DNA of 64,000 nt from Allodiplogaster sudhausi (lineage: Eukaryota; Nematoda; Chromadorea; Rhabditida; Diplogasteridae), in contig CALZFC010000057.1 in assembly GCA_945643635.1 (NCBI GenBank), positions 1,232,501 through 1,296,500 of the forward strand, written 5' to 3'. Below the pieces are notes generated by a model. It was not told where the DNA came from. It saw only the letters and a program-made list of their open reading frames with translations, and ran no database searches. This document shows, one piece after another, positions 23,238 through 32,810 of the stretch (the first letter of the stretch is position 1; each line of letters begins with the position of its first letter). The translations under genes were made by a program, and so were the position numbers.

Positions 23238-23288
23238 GTGGATCAGCTCAAAGATGCTTTCGTTGAAATTGCGGGTCTCTGTTGCTGA
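23238..23288 (+). CDS. Second copy of the Rh terminal exon, possible alternative 3' end
   Basis: After cttcttctccag, an open frame reads VDQLKDAFVEIAGLCC and stops, compared with VDTLKVEIEGLRC in the exon at 18673. It enters in phase 0, so Rh exon 11 could splice to it instead, giving a tail three residues longer. Similarity continues into the 3' flank (ctgataagaag...cgtcaag). It is either a usable alternative last exon or a duplicate left behind. Which is ancestral cannot be told here. Confidence 0.6.
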   Translation: MDQLKDAFVEIAGLCC

Positions 23289-23519
23289 TAAGAAGGAAGA
23301 AGAAGCATTCGTCAAGGGGACGACACCTCCTTTAATATCGCCAGATGTGAAAAGAAGAATGGGGGGGGGGCTGAATTGCGTTCAGGAAAGAGTGTGCAAC
23401 CATAGGAGGAAGAGGAGGGATGACAAGCAATAGCAGAAGGAATTGGAGGAAAAGAAGGGAATTATCGTAGCTTAAAAACGAGCGAAAGTTACATTTCAGC
23501 CAAAAATGTAATGGCCTGG

Positions 23520-23815
23520 ACTTACAGCAAATAGTTTGCAATGACACGCATAACACCATATATTGAAGGCTGTTGCGCTACTGGATCGAAAATAAAGAAA
23601 GCATGCAGCTTATATTGTAGCTATGCAATGGAAAACCGCCAGTGCCTCAGTAACTCGTTCATTATTAGAGAATTCCGGTTGTTCTTTGTGCCCATCGTTG
23701 AGTACAACCCTGTGCATGAGATAGGAAGGAACGCCGGAATGTCTGGCTCCTTCCCGATTGACAGATTCTGCTTGTTCTGCTTCATCAGCTAAATGCCAGT
23801 CATATCTTTCTGTCT
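23520..23815 (-). repeat. Family E repeat, copy 2
   Basis: Second copy of the block at 20560-20985, followed at once by a short CTGT repeat and the inverted-repeat arm at 23832. Confidence 0.55.
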
Positions 23816-23831
23816 GTCTGTCTGTGTCATA

Positions 23832-25356
23832 AAGTGATAAATGGCCATCCCGGGGGGTACAAAGTGTTCCGGGCCTACGGCCCGGGGGTTACAACTTTGT
23901 CATGGGTCAGATCCATTTCAGCCCGGGATTACGGTAACTAGCCAAGATTACTGTAGTCGGGTCGGGTGCTTAAATGGGGCACACTCCCTCCTCCTGGGCC
24001 TCCCCCAAAAAAGTTTGTGCCTGAAAGCGGTTTACCATTTAAAAACGTTACCGATTCACTATTCGTCCATGTATTTTCAGCAAATTAGGCTAAATCTTTG
24101 CCACTTATTAACGGTCTCTTCTTGCGAAATCCTTGCTTGCAATTAGTGATAATTATACGGTCATTCTTCCCATATAACCGAGATTATCCCCTTGACTGTG
24201 CAATTCTAGAACTATACCAAACAACTTTATCGAATAGGAACTTGGGCGAAGATGTAACGACCACATATACTGTTCGAATTGTTTATAGATTGGAGCCCCT
24301 CTCAGAACCGCCGGGCTGTCTATGTAATTTTTTTCTTGAAATAAAAATTAAAAAAAAAAATGTCCAGATAGGTTACATTTCATTTCCATAGTATCATTTG
24401 TATGCTTTTTACAAGAACTCCATAAATAGTAGTGGAATTTTTTTGGGGGTGTGGGGGATGCTGGAAAGGTTCAGAAGCGCAGCCTTTTGACGTGCAACTC
24501 TTTTGTCTTACCCCCCCCCCCCCCTGTTGTCTTTCTGTCTTCCTGGCGAGCGTATTAGTTTTACGAGAGCAAAAGAAGTCATAAATGTATGTTTCCTAAA
24601 TATATTTTCTCCAGATTTAACATCGACTTATATTACTTTGTTGACAAACAAAAAAAGAGATCATAAATCTACTATTCAGTAAACCTATTTTCTTCCCGAT
24701 TCAGCATTGTCTTATTTTACTTTACAGAGAAAAAAGTTATTAAAAAAAAGATTTTTAATTTATTTTCTTCCAGATTCAACAATTAAGAATAGATTTTAAT
24801 TTATTTTCTTCCAGATTCAACATCAACTTGTGCTGCGGCCTCCTTATTAATGGTGATCACAGGGATAATGTCGCGCTCCATATCAATCCACGCTTTGACG
24901 AGCCAAACAGGTGGTAAGTAAGGAGTCTGCTTTTTAAAAAAAAAATATTTTCGTAGTATTATTTTTTTTCCATCTTAATAGCGGCCTTCATTTTTTTATT
25001 GTATTATTATAATAATTTTTATTCTATTTATCAATTGCCCTTTTTAAGATTTAAATAGGGATATAATTACAATTACTATGTTTCTTTATTCCGGTTCGTG
25101 CAGAAGATTCTCTATAAGACAGCATTGGTACACCATTGATTTCATTCCTTGACAGTTGTTCTATATTTAAAAAAAACTTAATAAATGAATATTTTATTAC
25201 AGTTTGGTAATACGAAAATTGGCTAGAGTAGCTCCTGGGTGAATCAGGCGGTTTGCGGTGCCCAGACAGGCTTATAGTATCGTAGCATGTATTCCACCCG
25301 TTAGGAATTCTCCTCGGCTCCTCTGTTAACAAATATGATAATGATAAAAATAGGAA

Positions 25357-25387
<31 letters not shown>

Positions 25388-25575
25388 ATGCATATATATA
25401 ATATAATTAAACAATAATAAATGACATTTGATATGAAACCTTTCAGGTTTTCCGGTGAGCCCGATCACCAAGCGGTCATCAACTCGCTCATCAACAATGA
25501 ATGGGGCGCGGAAGAGAGGTATCCTTGATCTTTGATTAACTATGCAATTATTATATTTATTTATTTATTTTTATT
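23832..25575 (+). repeat. Left arm of a 1.7-kb inverted duplication
   Basis: This segment matches 29432-31175 in reverse complement over its whole length, with only scattered differences and small length changes in poly-C, poly-T and (TA)n runs. It begins ataaagtgataaatggcc and ends near the TATTTATTTATTT run. It carries copies of galectin exons 3 and 4 in plus orientation. The near identity of intron DNA implies a recent event or conversion between the arms. Confidence 0.93.
24815..25518 (+). pseudogene. Partial galectin copy (exons 3-4 only)
   Basis: 24815-24913 copies galectin exon 3 (LHINPRFDEPN is seen) and 25447-25518 copies exon 4 (NNEWGAEER), both with intact splice sites and open frames. 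The arm ends just past exon 4 and begins after exon 2, so exons 1, 2, 5 and 6 are absent. It is an incomplete gene made by the inverted duplication. Decay is minimal: one substitution turns PNGW into PNRW, and a codon in exon 4 differs (PDHQ against PDRQ). Confidence 0.85.
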
Positions 25576-25639
25576 TTTTTTAATATACTAACCTTATTTA
25601 TAATTTCTATACTCACCGCACAAACGATCATGCAATTAT

Positions 25640-26320
25640 GTTTTCAGTGCTAAATGAAAGAGTTTCGCCGCTGAAAAGCACATGCCTTATTTTATTTATT
25701 TTAAGAACCCAAAGTAATTTTCAATTTTCAACAGATGACAAAATCAATTAATTAAAAACAACCCAATCTTGACGCAGCCGTCATTGCAGATGGTCTCAAA
25801 AGACTTCATGTCTATCCTTTTTTTCTCTTAAAAATGACCAGTAGGAACCAGGTGGTTTTGCGATGCTGAAGCGCGCATATAGTACTAAAGAATGGAGTTT
25901 CTGTCGTTCTTCGCCATCAGGCGACTCTATATGAATAATTGTAACGACAAATATATTAATAGTAATAGTAATGATAATAACAATACAAATAAATGAATAA
26001 GTATTTATATAACTTGTATGGGGTCGAGCTCAGCATTTCAGCAGTGAGACAAATGAGTGGAAGGAAGGACAATAGAAGAATTTTAAAATTCTAAAACTGA
26101 ACCTTGTGAGAGCTTTTTTCTCACAGAGGATAGAAACAGGTTTCTCTAATAAGATAACAGTGGGAAAGGAGAGAGTGAGAGAGAGCGAGAGAGAGAAAGA
26201 GAGAGAGCGAGAGAGAGAAAGAGAGAGAGAGGAGGGCTAAGCAAAGACACATTTACTATTTTCCCAACTATTCTTATCACAGCCGCTCTTACCTTACCTT
26301 TTCCTTCGATTCCTTCCTAG
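25640..26320. other. Decayed galectin C-terminal fragment and GA tract
   Basis: On the minus strand about 25762-25803 reads CNDGCVKIG, matching the end of galectin exon 6 (FIDGCVKIE), but no exon remains around it. A short repeat (gctaaatgaaagagttt) lies at 25650. A GA tract lies at 26170-26235. Confidence 0.5.
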
Positions 26321-26445
26321 CCACAAACCAGTCACTCAAAGAATCGCAAATTCTCCAAAATTCTGCATTTACGATCCATAGAGATGTCTATAAAATTCTT
26401 CATCGCAAAAGCGCACTTGTCCTCTCTTTTATGACGCAACTAATG
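26321..26445 (+). CDS. Candidate internal exon, unrecognised
   Basis: A pyrimidine-rich acceptor (ttccttcctag) and a consensus donor (gtaaga) bracket 125 nt with one open frame: two leading bases, then 41 codons reading TNQSLKESQILQNSAF, ending SALVLSFMTQLM. The other frames are closed. No neighbouring exons were found, and the upstream GA tract fits intron DNA elsewhere in the window. No family is recognised. Confidence 0.35.
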
Positions 26446-27191
26446 GTAAGAACCTGTCTGTTCCTTCCTCGTTTATACTTTCTAACGTAGTCTTGAGAAG
26501 GGAACATCAAATACAGAAAACATATTTTTTTAATTTCGCAGAGAAAAACAACAGGTTTACGAGTTTTCAAAACGATCATAATTAAACGACTTCAAGAAAA
26601 AAATCAATTTAGAGCTAGCGGCAAGAAAAAAAAATTGTAAAAGCATATGATTACTTGAAAATTTTTAACACTTCCAAAAGCGAGCGAGAAAAAATAAAAG
26701 ATATTTAGCAATTCTTACTTCGAATTCGCCTACAAGTATGAATAATCCGTTTTAGTTGAAGAAAAATACTATTAACATATGGGAAAATTTTGGCCTACCA
26801 CCCTGTAAGTAGTAAGCAGTACATAGTGTAACAGGCCTCCCGGCTCTTACTAATAATGAAGCCTTTGAAGTTAACGAATCATGGAATTCTTGAATGTGTT
26901 GAGGGTAGCGGGCCCGTTAAGGACGGTCGTGTGTTTAGACCTGCTAATAAAATCATTATTAAAAGGGACAGCAGGCAACTCACGAGGGAAGGCTCTCGAG
27001 TGGCGGAAGCTATTGAATATGTTCTCTTCATTTTTGGATAGTACTCATCGAGTAGGTCTAGAATCAATTTTCTGAATTCGCTAAAATGACCTTGAAAGTA
27101 GGGTTTTTTAATTTTGAAATTTGGGGTCGGAAAATCATAAAAGTGATAGTACAATGATCAGGCTGCGGAAAATGGTCAAAACAGCGACCAC

Positions 27192-28066
27192 ATGGTCGAT
27201 CAGGTGAAGACGGAGACCGCCAATAAGCCTCTATCTTCCATTATGAATGCCGACCAGAGTGGATTTCTCAACGAGATGCACTCCGCGAGAACTCTGGCTC
27301 CTTTAGGCGTTCGGAAGGTAGAGGCGGTTGTGCAGTCGACGTCTGCCACGACCCACTCCTACACCGTCCTCCCCACCCTCATTGCCGATGGAACCCTTGG
27401 GGACAAGCTATATGTCGTCCTGCAAGAGAAGGGAGGAAAGTTCCCGCAGAGCTTCTCCTCTGCGGTTCCAAATTTGGTTGTCCGTGCGGGCTCGTCTCAC
27501 ATTATGACGAAGCAGCATATGGAAGACTGGATTCGGACATGCGTCTTCTCTCCCTCCGCCCCCTCCCACACCTATATGATTGTCGACTCATGGTCGGCGT
27601 TCAAGGACCACGCTGTCTTCCATGCCTGTGCCCCGCTGGAAAGACCATAGCAGTGCGAAACATACCCGCCGGCACCACGTCCATGATACAGCCATGCAAC
27701 ATCTTCTTCTTCCGCCCCTTCAAGTCCCTCATGCGGCGTTTCACATCATACGTGATGAGTCACGGGATCGATTTCGTCGTTTTTCAACGCGAGTCGATTC
27801 TCAAGATGGTCAGCGCGGCGTACCACCAGCTCACTGCCCCTTGTTTCCAGCCCATGATCCGATACGCCTGGCATGGCGCTGGCTACACCGACCAGCATCC
27901 CGGCCACTTCGACACCCCCGTACAAGTCTGCTTCAGCGGCGACAGCGTCATTCCTTGCGAGCATATCTCCGGGTGCCAGTCCCTCTCGTTCATTCTCTGC
28001 GCTCACAGCCACTGCAGGAAGCACTTCTGCTTCCAACACTTCATTATTAACACCCACTATTGCTAA
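27192..28066 (+). pseudogene. DDE superfamily transposase, frameshifted and catalytically altered
   Basis: Frame one (27192-27650) carries NADQSGF (first catalytic Asp), ATTHSYTVLPTLIADGTLG, MTKQHMEDWI and IVDSWSAF (second Asp). It breaks near 27640 and the match continues in another frame as IPAGTTSMIQPCNIFFFRPF to a stop near 28066. Related transposases have QPLD or QPCD at the last motif, while here it is QPCN, so the third acidic residue is lost. The N-terminal CENP-B-like DNA-binding part is absent. One frameshift, a missing N-terminus and an altered catalytic residue make it a dead copy. Confidence 0.82.
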
Positions 28067-28221
28067 TTTGATGTTGTTCGATACATTGTAATTTTGCTCC
28101 AGAAGTAAAATAAATTTTTAAATATTTGTGGTAAAAATTGTAAGAACGAGGAAAATGATGGGAAGGATAATGAGTATAAAACACATTTACGACATTTTTA
28201 TAAGTCCAGAAATAGATGCAA

Positions 28222-28300
28222 AAGAAATTGCACCGTCGGGGGTCGAACCCTCGATCTTTTGATTGCAAGGCAACCTCACTACCGATCGGGCCATGTGGAC
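28222..28300 (-). tRNA. tRNA-like sequence or tRNA pseudogene
   Basis: On the minus strand a near A-box (TGGCCCGATCGG) is followed 33 bases later by a B-box/T-loop (GGTTCGACCCC), the normal tRNA spacing. The acceptor ends do not pair, the T stem has mismatches and the anticodon arm does not form a 7-nt loop. The 5' part overlaps the transposon's right inverted repeat, whose left arm has a similar A-box-like string. Best read as a tRNA-derived fragment or pol III-like element, not a working tRNA gene. Confidence 0.4.
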
Positions 28301-28692
28301 GCTGTTTTGACCAATCTTCCGCAGCCTGATCATTGTACTACCACTTTTATGATTTTCCGACCCCAAATTTTAAAATTAAAAAACCCTACTTTCAAGGTCA
28401 TTTTAGCGGAATCAAAAAATTGATTCTAGACCTACTCGATGAGTACTATCCAAAAATGAAGAGAACATATTCAATAGCTTCCGCCACTCAAGAGCCTTCC
28501 CTCGTCAGTAGCGCACTATTCTGTTTTCGATGCTAAATGAAAGAGTTGGAGACCGCTGAAAAGCACATGTCTAAGATGGAATGTCAATAAACTACTTTGA
28601 AAAAAGTTTTTCCTAACAATTATAAATATTAAAAGAAAAGATACTTCAAAATATATACATATATGTAAAAAAAAGAAAGGCAGAAAAAAAAC

Positions 28693-29615
28693 CTTGGGAA
28701 TACTGAGAGATTCAATCTTGACACAGCCGTCAATGAAGATGCAGCGAATGTTTTCGAGGGGAACGCGGTGCTCAAAGTCGCAGACGTGACGATCGTTTAT
28801 GGCGATCTGATTATTTAATTAATTAATTTAATTAATTATAAGTTTTATTTTATTACAAATCGTTTCAGGCAATTTGTAATTTAATATATAAACATTAAAG
28901 TAAAATACATTTAACAAGAATCATTAATTGTGATCTTAAAAAACATCAATCTGAAATAAAATGATATTTCAATACAAGTCCTTGTTTAATTAATTTATAT
29001 ATACTATATAAATACATAGAAATAGTATGTCAAGACGATGCTTCGTTCGTTAACAGAATAAAAAAACATACCTTATAGTAATTGGTGAATGCGCGAATCT
29101 GCAGCGAGAAGTATTCGCCTGCAGTCAGCGGGTTACGGTGTCTGAAGAGAGATTTCTTCATAAATAGTGAAAATATTAATTTTGATTAAAATATTCACTT
29201 AATTATCCACGAGCAATATTACGGTTTATTTGTTTATTTATTTAAGAAATCGCCATAATCGACCAGGCATAAACGATTGAACAGAAAAGAAAGAGGAAAG
29301 AAGGTATAAATGAGAGGATATTGATGTTTAAAAAAAGGAAAAAAAATTTCCAATAGCGTACAATGGTCTAAGCTAAAACTAAATATATAAATAGATAAAT
29401 AATTATACAAGCGAAGAAATAATTAATCAAATAAATAAATAAATAAATAAAATAATTGCATAGTTAATCAAAGATCAAGGATACCTCTCTTCCGCGCCCC
29501 ATTCATTGTTGATGAGCGAGTTGATGACCGCTTGGCGATCGGGCTCACCGGAAAACCTGAAAGGTTTCATATCAAATGTCATTTATTATTGTTTAATTAT
29601 ATTATGTATATATGC

Positions 29616-29654
<39 letters not shown>

Positions 29655-31790
29655 TTCCTATTTTTATCATTATCATATTTGTTAACAGAGGAGCCGAGGA
29701 GAATTCCCAACGGGTGGAATACATGCTACGATACTATAAGCCTGTCTGGGCACTGCAAACCGCCTGATTCACCGGGGAGCTACTCTAGACAATTTTCGTA
29801 TTACCAAACTGTAATAAAATATTCATTTATTAAGTTTTTTTTTAAATATAGAACAACTGTCAAGGAATGAAATCAATGGTGTACCAATGCTGTCTTATAG
29901 AGAATCTTCGGCACGAACCGGAATAAAGAAACATAGTAATTGTAATTATATCCCTATTTAAATCTTAAAAAGGGCAATTTGATAAATAGAATAAAAATTA
30001 TTATAATAATACAATAAAAAAATGAAGGCCGCTATTAAAATGGAAAAAATAATACTACGAAAATATTTTTTTTTTAAAAAGCAGACTCCTTACTTACCAC
30101 CCGTTTGGCTCGTCAAAGCGTGGATTGATATGGAGCGCGACATTATCCCTGTGATCACCATTAATAAGGAGGCCGCAGCACAAGTTGATGTTGAATCTGG
30201 AAGAAAATAAATTAAAATCTATTTTTAATTGTTGAATCTGGAAGAAAATAAATTAAAAATCTTTTTTTAATAACTTTTTTCTCTGTAAAGTAAAATAAGA
30301 CAATGCTGAATCGGGAAGAAAATAGGTTTACTGAATAGTAGATTTATGATCTCTTTTTTTGTTTGTCAACAAAGTAATATAAGTCGATGTTAAATCTGGA
30401 GAAAATATATTTAGGAAACATACATTTATGACTTCTTTTGCTCTCGTAAAACAAATACGCTCGCCAGGAAGACAGAAAGACAACAGGGGGGGGGGGGGGT
30501 AAGACAAAAGAGTTGCACGTCAAAAGGCTGCGCTTCTGAACCTTTCCCCCATCCCCCCCCACACCCCCCAAAAAAAATTCCACTACTATTTATGGAGTTC
30601 TTGTAAAAAGCATACAAATGATACTAAGGAAATGAAATGTAACCTATCTGGACATTTTTTTTTAATTTTTATTTCAAGAAAAAAATTACATAGACAGCCC
30701 GGCGGTTCTGAGAGGGGGCTCCAATCTATAAACAATTCGAATAGTATATGTGGTCGTTACATCCTATTCGATAAAGTTGTTTGGTATAGTTCTAGAATTG
30801 CACAGTCAAGGGGATAATCTCGGTTATATGGGAAGAATGACCGTATAATTATCACTAATTGCAAGCAAGGTTTTCGCAAGAAGAGACCGTTAATAAGTGG
30901 CAAAGATTGAGCCTAATTTGCTGAAAATACATTTACGAATAGTGAATCGGTAACGTTTTTAAATGGTAAACCGCTTTCAGGCACAAAATTTTTTGGGGGA
31001 GGCCCAGGAGGAGGGAGTGTGCCCCATTTAAGCACCCGACCCGACTACAGTAATCTTGGCTAGTTACCGTAATCCCGGGCTGAAATGGATCTGACCCATG
31101 ACAAAGTTGTAACCCTCGGGCCGTAGGCCCGGAACACTTTGTACCCCCCGGGATGGCCATTTATCACTTTATAACCCCTCGGGATCATCAATTTTTCACG
31201 TTCCATCCCCCCGGCCAAAGTTCAGGGACAGGCACTATTTCAGTACTGCCGTAATCTTAACCTCGTCTGGCCGCACTCGTCTTTCTTGAGAACTCGTCCA
31301 GTCATGTCGATGATGGAGCCAGGCACCATCGTAAGGCCCTCGACGATCGGCAGGTCCTGCAACAAAACATACCGTAACCCATGAAAAACCCTGATTGTTA
31401 GGCAGGTCTTGCAAAGAATGCAACGTAAACAAGGATTAAAATATATTAAAAAAAATAATAGTTCAATAGCATTAATATTGACCAAGATTGATAGGCTAAA
31501 AATAAATATAATTTCAGTAGTCCAGCCATTATGAAGAGAGAGAGAGCTACAAAATAACAGAGCGAGAGTAACTAATGTTGTCAAATCATGGCTTTAAGAA
31601 TTTATTGGTAAAGAACATATAGCTAAAAAAATTAAATTATTGAAAAAAATCAGTAAAAGGTTTTGAAAAGAAAGCAACACAAGAAAGAAAAGAAGAAAGA
31701 GAGTTATAAGATTTAAAACAAAATAATAATAAAACTGACCAACTGCGTAACGACGCGCTCATTCTCGTCAAGCGGAGGCGCGGATGCCAT
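28693..31790 (-). CDS. Galectin, six exons found
   Basis: Beta-galactoside-binding lectin, cytosolic or secreted without a signal peptide. Exons, in transcript order: 31790-31740 (MASAPPLDENERVVTQL), 31356-31262, 30196-30098, 29556-29485, 29141-29072, 28806-28693. All phases agree (501 nt, 167 codons to this point). One carbohydrate-recognition domain is visible: LTMVPGSIIDMTG, FNINLCCG, ALHINPRF (His, Asn, Arg ligands), INNEWGAEER (Asn, Trp, Glu, Arg ligands), NPLTAGEYFSLQI and CDFEHRVPLENI. All sugar-contact residues are present, so it should bind galactosides. The last block (CVKIESLSIPK) closes the domain. A donor-like gtttttt follows and no stop is met for many codons, so a short terminal exon is missing. 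The transposon lies just downstream. Exons 3-4 lie in the inverted duplication and are doubled at 24815. Confidence 0.88.
29432..31175 (-). repeat. Right arm of the 1.7-kb inverted duplication
   Basis: Reverse-complement partner of 23832-25575, about 3.9 kb away. It includes galectin exons 3 and 4, intron 3, a poly-C/poly-G run, a (TA)n run and, at its outer end, a CCCGGG-rich repeat (family C). Confidence 0.93.
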
Positions 31791-32035
31791 CTGACTGGAG
31801 AAGGCTTTTGAAGTGATGGCGAGGCTGCAACACGGAATAAATGCCACTGTCGGCGAACCAGAAAATTAGGGTGGGGAAGGAGGTATTGGGCGCGGAAACC
31901 AGGAATGGGCTTGTGATGTTTCTGCATAACCATAAATAATACTCCTCAAAAACACGGTGGGGTAGGGCTTTGAGGAGGCCCAAAATCAGGGTGGGTCTGT
32001 CAAATCGACAGTACCTTTTTCACCCTGCCGCTGCA

Positions 32036-32044
<9 letters not shown>

Positions 32045-32081
<37 letters not shown>
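32045..32081 (+). repeat. (GA)n microsatellite
   Basis: Pure GA repeat of about 37 bp upstream of the galectin gene on its minus strand. Confidence 0.95.
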
Positions 32082-32082
<1 letters not shown>

Positions 32083-32479
32083 TTTAGAGTGAAAATACTA
32101 CAATCGAAAAAGAGTGAAAGCCGCTTGGGAACTATAACCAAGAAATATCGGCATGAAAAATAACTTTAAAACAATTAGCTAAAATAATAGCAATGAAAAA
32201 GAATGCAAAAAAAGTAAGAACTACCGGCATGTCATTTTAAATCAAAATACAAAATATGTTTTAAGAAAAAAAAAGTTGATGATTCTGGTTAAGCTGCGGT
32301 GCAGAAGAACGTTTGTATGGAATAACTAACTGATCAGAAGCGAATTCAAAAAACTGAAAACATTGGAATGAAAAGGTAAAGTACAATACTAATAATGTTA
32401 CTCAAAAGAAAGTTAAATAGTAATCTAGCTGAATAGTAATCTATCTTTAGCCAAATAGTAGTTAAGCTGCAGTTAAATA

Positions 32480-32565
32480 TTGTTTTCTTTTTAGAATACG
32501 CCATTGCTTAATAGTATTCGAGCCCAAATACTATTAAGCAATGGCGTATTCTAAAAAGAAAACAA
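32480..32565. repeat. Perfect 39-bp hairpin with 8-nt loop
   Basis: Arms 32480-32518 and 32527-32565 are perfect reverse complements around the loop cgagccca. The stem includes agaatacgccattgc and its complement. No mismatch was found in 39 pairs. A 74-codon frame (MAYSKKKTKEERN, 32541-32765) starts inside the right arm; it is very basic and unsupported. Confidence 0.9.
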
Positions 32566-32810
32566 AAGAAGAAAGAAATAAAGAGGAAGTTCTGGAGGAT
32601 GCAAGCAGGGAACAACGACACTGTTTCAGAGACAGGGATGATGAAACGGCAGATAGGAAGCAATCAAGAACTCGCATTGTCAGAGTGCTATCGAGGAAAC
32701 GTGTAAGCAGCTTTTCGTTGTGGGAAAACAAGCAAGCTAATGGACAGCATCAGAACTACAACTGATAAGAGTAGTATCGAAACTAGGGTGCTATGTTACT
32801 TGGGGGGGGG

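Larger units (their letters stand above)
26979..28507 (+). mobile_element. Pogo/Tc5-like DNA transposon, inactive
   Basis: About 1.53 kb with long inverted ends: 26979-27200 matches 28290-28507 in reverse complement at roughly 90% by eye. Between them lies a DDE transposase core. Long inverted ends around such a transposase are typical of the Tc4/Tc5 branch of the pogo group. The element sits in the spacer between the two arms of the galectin inverted duplication. Confidence 0.8.

Noticed and set aside
23841..24146. 101-codon frame starting MAIPGGTKCSG, also on the minus strand at 30933
   Set aside because: Both are translations of the family C repeat in the inverted duplication. The copy at 37605 is not open beyond a few codons.
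26879..27154. 91-codon minus-strand open frame and its partner at 28333-28536
   Set aside because: They are the two inverted repeats of the transposon read in the same direction relative to the repeat. Similarity reflects DNA symmetry, not protein conservation.
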